Source of the DNA: SIG454 sp045646365
GTDB taxonomy: Bacteria > Bacillota > Clostridia > Monoglobales > Monoglobaceae
DNA length: 64,000 nucleotides
Assembly (NCBI GenBank): GCA_045646365.1
Contig: JAZRKP010000083.1
Location: 91,809-155,808 of the forward strand
Direction: 5' to 3'
Shown: in pieces, positions 17,534 through 25,787 of the stretch
Position numbering within the stretch: position 1 is the first letter of the stretch
Layout of the letters: each line of letters starts with the position of its first letter
The notes under the pieces: model-generated
Seen by the model: only the letters and a program-made list of their open reading frames with translations
Told to the model about the DNA's origin: nothing
Database searches by the model: none
Made by a program: the position numbers and the translations under genes

Positions 17534-17651
17534 GCTTTTTTTGAAAAAAAATTAAAAAATTTTATTTAGTTGAATTTATTTAAATTTTAATTGACAAAAT
17601 ATGTAATAAGATATATTATATTTAGTGGATATTTTTAAGGAAGGTGAGTTA

Positions 17652-18194
17652 ATGAAAGGGCTTTTAAAACTATATTGGTCTTTCTTTAAAATTGGCTTAT
17701 TTACCTTTGGAGGCGGGTATGCTATGCTTCCCCTGATTCAAAAGGAAATAGTTGAAAAAGAAGGATGGGCGACAGAAGAAGAGGTTATGAATTATTTCGC
17801 AGTTGGACAATGCACTCCCGGTGTCATAGCCGTAAACACAGCTACTTTCGTTGGACATAAGATAGGCAGAACATTGGGTGGAATTTTTGCAACTATTGGT
17901 GTTATAACTCCTTCAATTATAATTATAACAATAATAGCACAATTCTTAAGACAATTTACGGAGGTTGAAGCAGTTGCCCACGCGTTTAACGGTATAAGGG
18001 TTGCTGTTTGTGTACTTATTTTAAATGCAGTTATTAAATTCTGGAAATCGGGGATAAAAAATATTGCTGGTGTATTGATTTTTTCTGTCGCATTTTTTTT
18101 GTCGATTTTTCTTGATTTATCTTCCGTTTATATTGTTGTCGGTTCGCTTCTGAGTGGGATAATTATTGGTGCATGGAAGGAGAGGCGAAAATAA
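17652..18194 (+). CDS. Chromate transporter family protein, subunit 1 (ChrA half)
   Basis: 180 residues with about five hydrophobic segments. The ChrA motif FFKIGLFTFGGGYAMLPLI is near residue 9, and QCTPGVIAVNTATFVG near 53. The start at 17652 follows AAGGTGAG; the upstream GTG is in the leader. Long ChrA proteins hold two such domains, whereas here two short proteins encoded in tandem would pair as heterodimers in the membrane. Chromate or sulfate transport is the family label; the true substrate is unknown. Confidence 0.88.
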   Translation: MKGLLKLYWSFFKIGLFTFGGGYAMLPLIQKEIVEKEGWATEEEVMNYFAVGQCTPGVIAVNTATFVGHKIGRTLGGIFATIGVITPSIIIITIIAQFLRQFTEVEAVAHAFNGIRVAVCVLILNAVIKFWKSGIKNIAGVLIFSVAFFLSIFLDLSSVYIVVGSLLSGIIIGAWKERRK

Positions 18195-18760
18195 TGGAGT
18201 ATATTTTAGTATTTATAGAGTTTTTTAAAACAGGATTGTTTGCTGTGGGCGGAGGATTGGCAACACTTCCGTTCTTATATGATATGACAGAAAAATATGA
18301 TTGGTTTACCAGTAATGATTTATCTAATATGATAGCAGTTTCAGAGTCAACTCCCGGACCTATTGGTGTTAATTGTGCAACCTATGCGGGAGTCAATGCT
18401 TTGGGAATATTTGGCGGTATAGTTTCAACAATGGGACTTGTTATGCCATCTTTATTGGTTATTCTTATAATCGCAAAAATTCTTGATAAGTTCCAGAACA
18501 ATAAATTTGTTAATTATTCATTTGATGGTATAAGACCCGCTGTAACTGCTATGATTGCGGTTGCTTTTATAGATGTGTTCAAAACATCAATTTTAAGTTT
18601 AAACTTGTTTTCAAAAAGCGGACAATGGCTTGAATTCTTTAGTTTGCCTGCTGTTATACTATTTATTGCTTTGTTTTTACTTATGAAAAAATTTAAAAAG
18701 ATACATCCCATTGTATTTATTGTTTTATCGGGAATAATCGGAATAATATTTAAATTTTAA
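18194..18760 (+). CDS. Chromate transporter family protein, subunit 2 (ChrA half)
   Basis: 188 residues and again about five membrane segments, with FFKTGLFAVGGGLATLPFL near residue 9 and ESTPGPIGVNCATYAGV near 51, the same motif pair as its partner. The start overlaps the upstream stop (TAATG) with AAGGAGAGG before it. The shorter true start at 18194 replaces an in-frame ATG inside the first gene. The pair suggests antiparallel assembly of two homologous halves. Confidence 0.88.
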   Translation: MEYILVFIEFFKTGLFAVGGGLATLPFLYDMTEKYDWFTSNDLSNMIAVSESTPGPIGVNCATYAGVNALGIFGGIVSTMGLVMPSLLVILIIAKILDKFQNNKFVNYSFDGIRPAVTAMIAVAFIDVFKTSILSLNLFSKSGQWLEFFSLPAVILFIALFLLMKKFKKIHPIVFIVLSGIIGIIFKF

Positions 18761-18777
18761 AAATTAGTTGTAAATAC

Positions 18778-18806
18778 TTGCAAAATGAAGAAAAATGTAG
18801 TATAAT
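18778..18806 (+). promoter_or_regulatory. Promoter of pta-ackA
   Basis: TTGCAA and TATAAT separated by 17 nt, 48 bp before the pta start. Confidence 0.72.
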
Positions 18807-18853
18807 TATTAAGTTGATTATTTCAGTTAATTTAATTTTGGAGGGAATATATA

Positions 18854-19855
18854 ATGAGTAATTTCTTAGACACGATTAAAACTCGTGCAAAGGCTGACAA
18901 AAAAACTATTATTTTGCCTGAATCAATGGACAGAAGAACATTTGAGGCGGCAGAAACTGTTCTTAAAGAGGATATTGCAAACATAATCATCCTTGGCACA
19001 CCGGAAGAGATTGAAGCTAACAGTAAAGGCCTTGATATTTCAAAGGCGACTATTATCAATCCTTATACATATGAAAAAACAGAAGAGTATTTAAATCTCT
19101 TTGTTGAGTTAAGAAAATCAAAAGGCCTTACATACGAAGAAGCTAAAGCTACAGCTCTTGGCGATTATATGTACTATGCTTGTCTTATGGTTAAAGCAGG
19201 CGATGCAGACGGTGTTGTATCCGGTGCTTGTCATTCAACTGCAAACACATTAAGACCAAGTCTTCAGATTATTAAAACAAAGCCGGGAATTAAGCTCGTT
19301 TCAGCTTTCTTTGTTATGGTTGTTCCTGATTGTGAATTTGGCTCAAATGGTACATTTATTTTTGCAGATAGCGGTCTTGAACAGAATCCTGACCCTGAAA
19401 AACTTGCAGCTATTGCTGCTTGCTCTGCTGAATCATTTGAACTTTTAGCACAGGATACAGCGTATGTTGCAATGCTTTCTCATTCAACTAAGGGTAGTGC
19501 TAAACATGCTGATGTTGATAAAGTTGTTGAAGCAACAAGAATTTGTAAGGAACTTAACCCACAGCTTAATGTTGACGGAGAGTTGCAACTTGATGCTGCC
19601 ATTGTTCCAAGCGTTGGTGAGTCAAAGGCTCCTGGCAGCCCTGTTGCTGGTCGTGCTAATGTTCTCGTATTCCCTGACCTTGATGCAGGTAATATCGGCT
19701 ACAAATTAGTTCAAAGACTTGCTAAGGCGGAAGCATATGGTCCTATTACTCAAGGTATAGCAATGCCAATTAACGACCTTTCAAGAGGTTGTAGTGCTGA
19801 CGATATTGTTGGTGTTGTTGCAATTACTGCTGTTCAGGCACAGGCAATGAAATAA
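18854..19855 (+). CDS. pta: Phosphate acetyltransferase
   Basis: 333 residues, the short Pta form without the N-terminal regulatory domain. It interconverts acetyl-CoA and acetyl phosphate. Family motifs include LPESMDRRTFEAA near 20, GDADGVVSGACHSTANTLRP near 116-135, ALVSAFFVM-type strand near 151 and the C-terminal PVAGRANVLVFPDLDAGNIGYK (near 263) with RLAKAEAYGPITQGI. The start follows GGAGG. With ackA 27 bp downstream it forms the ATP-yielding acetate branch of fermentation. Confidence 0.96.
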   Translation: MSNFLDTIKTRAKADKKTIILPESMDRRTFEAAETVLKEDIANIIILGTPEEIEANSKGLDISKATIINPYTYEKTEEYLNLFVELRKSKGLTYEEAKATALGDYMYYACLMVKAGDADGVVSGACHSTANTLRPSLQIIKTKPGIKLVSAFFVMVVPDCEFGSNGTFIFADSGLEQNPDPEKLAAIAACSAESFELLAQDTAYVAMLSHSTKGSAKHADVDKVVEATRICKELNPQLNVDGELQLDAAIVPSVGESKAPGSPVAGRANVLVFPDLDAGNIGYKLVQRLAKAEAYGPITQGIAMPINDLSRGCSADDIVGVVAITAVQAQAMK

Positions 19856-19882
19856 TAATAATTATATAAGGAGAGTTTAGTT

Positions 19883-21082
19883 ATGAAAATTTTAGTTATA
19901 AATGCCGGAAGTTCTTCTCTTAAGTATCAGCTTATTGATATGGATAAGAGTGAGGTTATGGCTAAAGGTCTTTGTGAGAGAATTGGTATCGGCGAATCAA
20001 AGCTTAATCATACTCCAAATGGTTGCGATAAAGTGGTTATCGAAAAGGATATGAAGGACCACGCAGATGCTATTAAAATGGTTCTCGATGCTCTTACTGA
20101 CTCAAATCACGGCGTTATTGCAAGCATGGATGAAATCTCTGCTGTTGGTCATAGAGTTGTTCACGGCGGAGAAAAATTCAATAAATCTGTTATTATCGAT
20201 GCGGAAGTCAAAGCGGCGCTTGAAGAGTGTATTCCTTTAGCACCTCTTCATAATCCGGCAAATATTATCGGTATTGAAGCGTGTGAAAAGGCAATGCCGG
20301 GCGTTCCACAGGTTGGCGTTTTTGATACTGCTTTCCACCAGACTATGCCTAAGGAAGCTTATATGTACGGTATTCCATACGATATGTATGAGAAACACAG
20401 AATCAGAAGATATGGTTTCCACGGTACATCTCATAAATTTGTTTCTCAGCAGGCAGCATTGATGCTTAATAAACCGGCTGAAGACCTTAAGATTATTACT
20501 TTCCACCTTGGAAACGGCTCAAGTATTACTGCTGTTGATGGCGGAAAATCTATTGATACATCAATGGGATTTACCCCTCTTGCAGGTGTTGTTATGGGAA
20601 CCCGTTGCGGTGATATTGACCCTGCTATTGTTAAGTTTATTGCAGATACTGAGAAAGTTGACCTTAAAGAGGTTGATAATATCTTAAATAAGAAATCAGG
20701 GGTAGATGGTATTTCAGGTGTAAGCAGTGATTTCCGTGACCTTGAGGCGGCTGCAAAGGATGGGAACGAAAAGGCTCAGCTTGCTCTTGATATGTTTGTT
20801 TACAGTGTTCGTAAGTTCCTTGGACAGTACATTGTTGCAATGGGCGGTGTTGATGCTATTGTTTTCACAGCAGGAATTGGTGAAAATACTGTTATGATAA
20901 GAGATATGATTCTTAAGAATACCGAATTCCTCGGAATTGAAATGGATAAAGCGAAGAATGAAAAGGCAATCAGAGGAGCACAAATGGATATTTCAACTGA
21001 AGCTTCAAAGGTAAGAATCCTTGTTATTCCTACAAACGAAGAACTTATGATTGCGAAAGAAACACAGGAATTGCTTAAGTAA
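19883..21082 (+). CDS. ackA: Acetate kinase
   Basis: 399 residues, the usual length. It makes ATP and acetate from acetyl phosphate. Motifs: NAGSSSLKYQL near residue 6, GHRVVHGG near 89, the catalytic region VFDTAFHQTMP near 146, GFHGTSHKFVS near 175, HLGNGSSI near 205 and GIGEN near 329. Preceded by AAGGAGAG. Co-transcribed with pta. Confidence 0.97.
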   Translation: MKILVINAGSSSLKYQLIDMDKSEVMAKGLCERIGIGESKLNHTPNGCDKVVIEKDMKDHADAIKMVLDALTDSNHGVIASMDEISAVGHRVVHGGEKFNKSVIIDAEVKAALEECIPLAPLHNPANIIGIEACEKAMPGVPQVGVFDTAFHQTMPKEAYMYGIPYDMYEKHRIRRYGFHGTSHKFVSQQAALMLNKPAEDLKIITFHLGNGSSITAVDGGKSIDTSMGFTPLAGVVMGTRCGDIDPAIVKFIADTEKVDLKEVDNILNKKSGVDGISGVSSDFRDLEAAAKDGNEKAQLALDMFVYSVRKFLGQYIVAMGGVDAIVFTAGIGENTVMIRDMILKNTEFLGIEMDKAKNEKAIRGAQMDISTEASKVRILVIPTNEELMIAKETQELLK

Positions 21083-21095
21083 ATAAATTTATTTT

Positions 21096-21126
21096 AAACA
21101 GGCGAACGATTTTGTTCGTCTGTTTA
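21096..21126 (+). terminator. Hairpin after ackA
   Basis: A 12-bp stem (AAACAGGCGAAC / GTTCGTCTGTTT, one G-U pair) 13 bp after the ackA stop and 17 bp before sigH. The T tail is weak, so some read-through into sigH is possible. Confidence 0.65.
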
Positions 21127-21142
21127 GTTAATAGAGGAAACT

Positions 21143-21766
21143 ATGGAAAACTATTATAAAGATTATAATTATGTTGATTTGACGGATGAGGAGCTTGTTG
21201 AGTTATCGGTTACGGGCGATAAAAACGCAACAGAGTTTATTCTTAATAAATACAAAAACTTTGTTAAAGCTGTTGTCAGAATGTATTTTCTTGTAGGTGC
21301 TGACCGTGACGATGTTGTTCAGGAGGGAATGATTGGACTTTTTAAAGCTATAAGAGATTTTGACGAGACGAAACAATCGTCTTTCAAAAGCTTTGCTGAA
21401 ATGTGTGTCAAAAGGCAGGTTCTGACAGCAATAAAAAATGCAACAAGACAAAAACATATGCCACTTAATAGCTATATTTCTTTGAGTAAGCCTACATTTG
21501 ATGATGAAAATTCAGAGGAAACTCTGATTGATACCCTGACGGGCGGAGGCGGAGTTAATCCTGAAGAATTATTTATAGGTAAAGAAAATATAGAAAACAT
21601 AGGAACAAAAATAGAGCAAAATCTAAGTAAGCTTGAAAAGGAGGTTCTTTCACTTTATCTCAATGGCGTTTCCTATCAGGAAATAGCGAAAATGATGAAC
21701 AGAACCCCAAAATCTATTGATAACGCTCTTCAAAGAGTGAAAAAGAAAATAGAGAAGTTTATTTAA
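21143..21766 (+). CDS. sigH: RNA polymerase sigma factor SigH (Spo0H)
   Basis: 207 residues. It matches Bacillus SigH across its length: region 2 with YFLVGADRDDVVQEGMIGL near 49 and the DNA-melting CVKRQVLTAIKNATRQKHMPLNSY near 92-115, and region 4 with LSLYLNGVSYQEIAKMMNR and SIDNALQRVKKK at the end. SigH directs early sporulation and stationary-phase genes, which agrees with cotJABC in this window. Usually sigH lies in the ribosomal-protein region; here its neighbours are ackA and pgi. Confidence 0.94.
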   Translation: MENYYKDYNYVDLTDEELVELSVTGDKNATEFILNKYKNFVKAVVRMYFLVGADRDDVVQEGMIGLFKAIRDFDETKQSSFKSFAEMCVKRQVLTAIKNATRQKHMPLNSYISLSKPTFDDENSEETLIDTLTGGGGVNPEELFIGKENIENIGTKIEQNLSKLEKEVLSLYLNGVSYQEIAKMMNRTPKSIDNALQRVKKKIEKFI

Positions 21767-21875
21767 CTATGTCAAGAAGAAAAATATAATTTTATGTAAA
21801 CCAATATCGGATAATTGGGAAAATGAGGAAATTTGTGTCACAATATGGGAACGTTAAATTGGGGCGATATAATAG

Positions 21876-21905
21876 TTATTCACAGAGTTTTCCACATTAT
21901 CCACA
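21876..21905 (+). promoter_or_regulatory. DnaA-box cluster
   Basis: Two exact TTATNCACA boxes (TTATTCACA at 21876-21884, TTATCCACA at 21897-21905) flank a one-mismatch box (TTTTCCACA at 21888-21896), all on the plus strand. The last two are directly adjacent. The density resembles an origin or DnaA-titration site, though no dnaA or dnaN gene is nearby. Confidence 0.7.
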
Positions 21906-22044
21906 GGGACAAGTTGTGTTAAAGTAATGTTGAAGCATTTATATACACAACGAAAAAACGTTGATTTTCTGTTATGTGGATTTTGAAAATTTGGTTTACA
22001 ATAAAATTGTTGTTTTTATTATTGAATAAATTTTAATAAATCTC

Positions 22045-22073
22045 TTGAATATTAGGCTTAAATATGATAGAAT
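22045..22073 (+). promoter_or_regulatory. Promoter of pgi
   Basis: TTGAAT and TAGAAT with 17-nt spacing, 38 bp before the start. Confidence 0.62.
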
Positions 22074-22110
22074 ATCTTTTGAAAGGATTATAAATTAGGA
22101 GTGATTATAT

Positions 22111-23448
22111 ATGAGTAAGAATTTAACATTTGATTACAAAAAAGCATTAGCATTTTTTGATGAAGCCGAAATTAAGAAGATTGCGGCTGAAATATCTGTT
22201 GCTCACAAGCAGATTTGCGATAAAACAGGTGAAGGCAATGACTTTTTAGGATGGGTTGATTTGCCTGAAAATTATGATAAGGAAGAGTTTGCAAGAATTA
22301 AAAAGGCTGCTGAAAAAATTAGAAAGGATTCCGATGTTCTTATCGTAATCGGTATTGGTGGTTCATATCTTGGTGCTAAAGCTGCGATTGACTTTTTAAA
22401 TGGTCCGTTCTACAATGACACAGCTAAAACAAAGATTATTTTTGCAGGAAACAGCATTAGTCCCAATTATATAAACGGTTTGTTAAAATCAATAGAAGGT
22501 CTCGATGTTTCTGTTAATATTATTTCAAAATCGGGAACAACAACAGAACCGGCTATTGCTTTTAGAATTTTCAGACAGTATCTTGAAGAAAAATACGGAA
22601 AAGAAGAAGCTAAGAAGAGAATCTATGCAACAACTGATAAAGCAAGAGGTGCTCTTAAGAGCCTTGCTGATGCAGAGGGGTATGAAACATTTGTTGTTCC
22701 GGATGATGTAGGCGGAAGATTTTCTGTTCTTACTGCCGTTGGCCTTTTACCTATCGCTGTAAGCGGTGCCGATATTGACAAGCTTATGGAAGGTGCTAAC
22801 GATGCACGAGTATTATACAGTGAAGATAATATTGAAACAAATGAATGTTATCAGTATGTTGCAGTGAGAAATATTCTTCATCGTCAGGGCAAAGCTGTTG
22901 AAATGCTTGTTAACTATGACCCTGAACTTCAGTATTTTACTGAATGGTGGAAACAGCTTTATGGTGAGAGTGAAGGCAAAGACGGAAAGGGTATTTTCCC
23001 GGCAGGTGTTTGTTTCTCAACAGACCTTCATTCTATGGGACAGTATATTCAGGATGGCGTAAGACTCCTTTTTGAAACTGTTCTTTATGTTGAAAACTCA
23101 AAAACAGATATTACAATCGGTGAAGATGCAGATGATATAGACGGTCTAAACTTCCTTTGCGGAAAGACTGTTGATTTTGTCAACAAGAAGGCATTTGAAG
23201 GAACTCTCCTTGCTCATACAGATGGACAGGTTCCGAACCTTATTATAAAACTTAAGGAGCTTGATGAATATACACTTGGTCAGCTTATTTATTTCTTTGA
23301 AAAAGCTTGTGGCGTAAGCGGCTATGTTCTCGGCGTAAATCCATTCAATCAGCCTGGTGTTGAAAGCTACAAAAAGAATATGTTTGCTCTCTTAGGTAAG
23401 CCAGGATATGAGGACCAGAAAGCAGCTTTGGAAGAAAGATTAAAATAA
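22111..23448 (+). CDS. pgi: Glucose-6-phosphate isomerase
   Basis: 445 residues, the Firmicute-length Pgi that interconverts glucose-6-P and fructose-6-P. Visible motifs: VIGIGGSYLGAKAAI near 75, the phosphate loop SKSGTTTEPAIAFR near 138, DVGGRFSVLTAVGLLP near 200 and QLIYFFEKACGVSGYVLGVNPFNQPGVESYK near 391-421 (catalytic lysine region). An AGGAG site precedes the ATG. It is transcribed alone from its own promoter. Confidence 0.96.
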   Translation: MSKNLTFDYKKALAFFDEAEIKKIAAEISVAHKQICDKTGEGNDFLGWVDLPENYDKEEFARIKKAAEKIRKDSDVLIVIGIGGSYLGAKAAIDFLNGPFYNDTAKTKIIFAGNSISPNYINGLLKSIEGLDVSVNIISKSGTTTEPAIAFRIFRQYLEEKYGKEEAKKRIYATTDKARGALKSLADAEGYETFVVPDDVGGRFSVLTAVGLLPIAVSGADIDKLMEGANDARVLYSEDNIETNECYQYVAVRNILHRQGKAVEMLVNYDPELQYFTEWWKQLYGESEGKDGKGIFPAGVCFSTDLHSMGQYIQDGVRLLFETVLYVENSKTDITIGEDADDIDGLNFLCGKTVDFVNKKAFEGTLLAHTDGQVPNLIIKLKELDEYTLGQLIYFFEKACGVSGYVLGVNPFNQPGVESYKKNMFALLGKPGYEDQKAALEERLK

Positions 23449-23462
23449 TTTTAAAAAAAGTG

Positions 23463-23491
23463 TTGTGTTCTTGGAAATTTTATGTTATGAT
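23463..23491 (+). promoter_or_regulatory. Promoter of small P-loop gene
   Basis: TTGTGT and TATGAT with 17-nt spacing, 42 bp before the start at 23534. Confidence 0.5.
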
Positions 23492-23533
23492 ATATAAAAA
23501 GGAATAATACATTCTTTGAAAGGTGGTTTTCTT

Positions 23534-23947
23534 ATGATTAAAATTTACATTGGCTTGAAAGGCTGCGGCAAAACCAAGAAGTTGATTGGCGCTGTTAATG
23601 ACGCAATCAATATCGAAAAAGGGAATGTTGTATGTATAACTGAAGGACAGAGACTTATACATGACATAGACAGAAGTGCCCGTCTGGTTGATACAGAAAG
23701 CTTTGATATTGCTAATTTTGATATGTTTGTTGGATTACTCAGTGGAATTATTGCTCAGGATTTTGATGTTACACACATCTTTATTGATAGCTTGTTCAAG
23801 AGTGTTCCCGGCGAATCTATGGAAAATATTGATGCTTTTGTTGGAGCGATTGAAAAGCTTGAAAGTAAGTTTAATGTTTCGTTTACACTTATGATCAGTG
23901 CTGATGAAGCTTCTGCAACAGAACTTGTTAAGAAGTATATGGCTTAA
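23534..23947 (+). CDS. Small P-loop protein of unknown function
   Basis: 137 residues forming a minimal NTP-binding fold. The Walker A motif is GLKGCGKTK at residues 6-14, and a Walker B-like strand FDVTHIFIDSLFK is near 80-90. No sensor, helicase or transposase motifs follow. Similar short clostridial proteins exist, sometimes labelled PilT-like, but the label has no functional basis that I know. The start at 23534 is chosen for its GAAAGGTGG site. It sits between pgi and thrC with its own promoter and a hairpin after it, so the neighbours give no clue. Confidence 0.75.
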   Translation: MIKIYIGLKGCGKTKKLIGAVNDAINIEKGNVVCITEGQRLIHDIDRSARLVDTESFDIANFDMFVGLLSGIIAQDFDVTHIFIDSLFKSVPGESMENIDAFVGAIEKLESKFNVSFTLMISADEASATELVKKYMA

Positions 23948-23962
23948 AAATTTTCAATAATG

Positions 23963-23994
23963 CTTAAAGGGGGCAACTTGCTCCCTTTAAGATT
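23963..23994 (+). terminator. Terminator before thrC
   Basis: Stem CTTAAAGGGGG / CTCCCTTTAAG with one G-U pair, followed by ATTGTTT, 15 bp after the P-loop gene stop and ending just before the thrC ribosome site. It could also act as a leader attenuator for thrC, but I see no antiterminator. Confidence 0.65.
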
Positions 23995-24011
23995 GTTTAT
24001 GAGGTGATTTA

Positions 24012-25505
24012 ATGAAATATAATAGTACCAGAAATAATGAATTAAAAGTTGATTCCGCTGTTGCTATCAAACAGGGGTTATCAGTTGAGGGCGGACTTTT
24101 CGTTCCTGAAGAATTTCCGCAACTCTCTATGGATGATATTAAAAAGCTTGCAAAATCTTCTTATGTTGAGCGTGCAACTTTTGTACTTAAAAAATATCTG
24201 ACTGATTATTTGGTTAAGGAAGTAAAAGAATGTGCTTCAAAGGCATATTCGAGAAGTAAGTTTGGTGGAAAAGCTGCTCCGCTCGTTAAACTTTCTGACA
24301 ATGAGTTTGTTTTAGAATTATGGCACGGTCCAACTTGTGCTTTTAAAGATATGGCATTGCAGATTCTTCCTCATTTATTGACAACTGCAATGAAAAAAAC
24401 AGGAGAAGATAAAACTGTTGTAATTTTGGTTGCAACTTCAGGTGATACAGGAAAAGCTGATCTAGAAGGCTTTAAAGATGTTGATGGAACTAAAATTATG
24501 GTATTTTACCCAAGTGACGGCGTTAGTGATATTCAGAAACTCCAGATGATTACACAGGAAGGTAAGAATGTTTGTGTTTCCGGAATTTATGGTAATTTCG
24601 ACGATGCTCAGAATGGAGTTAAAGCTATATTCACAGATGAAAAGGCAAAAGCTGACCTTTTAAAGAAGAATTATGTATTGTCTTCTGCTAACTCAATCAA
24701 CTGGGGCCGTCTTGCACCACAGATTGTTTATTATATCTCTGCATACTGTGATATGCTTAACAATCAGGAAATTCAGCCTGGTGACGAAATCAATATCTGT
24801 GTGCCAACAGGAAATTTTGGTAATATCCTTGCGGCATATTATGCGAAGAAGATGGGGCTTCCTGTTAATAAGCTTATCTGTGCGTCAAACTGTAATAATA
24901 TATTGACAGACTTTATGCAGACAGGTGTTTATGACAGAAACAGAGAATTCCATACAACTATTTCTCCGTCTATGGATATTCTTATTTCAAGTAACCTTGA
25001 AAGACTTCTTTACGACCTTTCAGGATGCAATGATAAAGTTGTAAGCGGACTTATGAATGAACTTAAAGAAAGTGGAAAGTATAAGGTTTCTGACGAAATC
25101 TTTAACCAGATTAAGGATTTATTCTGGGCTGGTTGCTGTGATGATTACTTTACTAAAGTTCAGATTTATCATACTAATGAGCAGTATGGTTATACAGTTG
25201 ATACACATACTGCGGTTGCTCTTGATGTATACAAGCAGTATAAGGAACAAACAGGAGATTTGACAAAGACTGTTATAGCATCAACTGCAAGTCCGTATAA
25301 ATTTAACTCCAGCGTTATTTCCGCTCTTGGCAGAGAGGCTGATATGGAAGGAAAGAATGATTTTGAATTGCTCAATCTTTTAAGTGAAGTATCAGGGACT
25401 AAAATTCCAAAAAGTCTTAAAGAACTCAAGAATAAGAAAAAGAGATTTGAGGGTGTATGCGATAAAGCTAAAATGCTTGACTCGGTAAATAAGTTTCTAA
25501 AATAA
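24012..25505 (+). CDS. thrC: Threonine synthase
   Basis: 497 residues, the long fungal/proteobacterial-type ThrC. PLP enzyme that converts O-phosphohomoserine to threonine. The N-terminal MKYNSTRNN opening is typical. The PLP lysine is in LWHGPTCAFKDMALQ near residue 100-114, with VATSGDTGKA near 140 and the phosphate-binding PTGNFGNILAAYYAK near 265. It starts after GAGGTGATT. No hom or thrB gene adjoins. Confidence 0.94.
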   Translation: MKYNSTRNNELKVDSAVAIKQGLSVEGGLFVPEEFPQLSMDDIKKLAKSSYVERATFVLKKYLTDYLVKEVKECASKAYSRSKFGGKAAPLVKLSDNEFVLELWHGPTCAFKDMALQILPHLLTTAMKKTGEDKTVVILVATSGDTGKADLEGFKDVDGTKIMVFYPSDGVSDIQKLQMITQEGKNVCVSGIYGNFDDAQNGVKAIFTDEKAKADLLKKNYVLSSANSINWGRLAPQIVYYISAYCDMLNNQEIQPGDEINICVPTGNFGNILAAYYAKKMGLPVNKLICASNCNNILTDFMQTGVYDRNREFHTTISPSMDILISSNLERLLYDLSGCNDKVVSGLMNELKESGKYKVSDEIFNQIKDLFWAGCCDDYFTKVQIYHTNEQYGYTVDTHTAVALDVYKQYKEQTGDLTKTVIASTASPYKFNSSVISALGREADMEGKNDFELLNLLSEVSGTKIPKSLKELKNKKKRFEGVCDKAKMLDSVNKFLK

Positions 25506-25509
25506 ATAT

Positions 25510-25533
25510 AAGGGCGGGGAATCCGCCCTTTTG
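25510..25533 (+). terminator. Terminator after thrC
   Basis: Stem AAGGGCGG / CCGCCCTT with a 5-nt loop followed by TT, 4 bp after the thrC stop. It may serve the convergent DUF1540 gene as well. Confidence 0.8.
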
Positions 25534-25538
25534 TAAAG

Positions 25539-25709
25539 TTAACCGCAATGTGGTTTGAATGTCTGACATTCTGTTTCGCAAGATGTTTTTGCGCAATCTC
25601 CGTTAACTTTAATACTGTTAGCACTGCACTTGTCGTCAGTTGTATGGTAGTGACATTCTGAAACAGTGCAAACTATTCCTTTTAATGTTGAGTCTTTCTC
25701 TGTCATCAT
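25539..25709 (-). CDS. DUF1540 small cysteine-rich protein
   Basis: 56 residues with seven cysteines. The repeated family pattern is clear: GIVCTVSECHYHTTDDKCSA (cysteines 14, 19, 28) then INV-type strand, C39, C44, C48 and FKPHCG at the end. The family is common in Clostridia and likely binds metal (zinc) through the cysteines; its role is unknown. The start at 25709 has an AAAGGAG site 6 nt away. The gene is below many ORF length cut-offs and converges on thrC, with the phosphoesterase gene divergent from it. Confidence 0.85.
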   Translation of the reverse strand: MMTEKDSTLKGIVCTVSECHYHTTDDKCSANSIKVNGDCAKTSCETECQTFKPHCG

Positions 25710-25787
25710 TTTTGGCTCCTTTCTGTTTTATCAACATTATTTTTAACAAGATTTAAAAAATTATACTATATGAAGGATTGATTTGTT

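Larger units (their letters stand above)
21767..22110. other. 344-bp gene-free region with DnaA boxes and AT-rich tract
   Basis: No ORF with a ribosome site is present. The middle contains TATAAT (21868-21873), then a DnaA-box cluster at 21876-21905 and a degenerate inverted box (TGTGGATTT, 21975-21983). From about 21995 to 22075 the sequence is strongly AT-rich. The pgi promoter occupies the right end. There is no obvious sigH terminator. Confidence 0.7.

Noticed and set aside
17652..18760. The two ChrA genes as a single gene broken by a frameshift
   Set aside because: Each half has its own ribosome site and full single-domain length, and the overlap is the common TAATG coupling. Two-gene ChrA pairs are known.
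21767..22110. Calling this the chromosomal replication origin
   Set aside because: No dnaA, dnaN or rpmH is present and gene orientation does not switch here, so only a DnaA-box cluster is claimed.
23948..24011. Leader riboswitch or T-box before thrC
   Set aside because: The hairpin is a simple stem at the end of the previous gene. The leader is too short for a T-box, and I see no antiterminator or T-box sequence.
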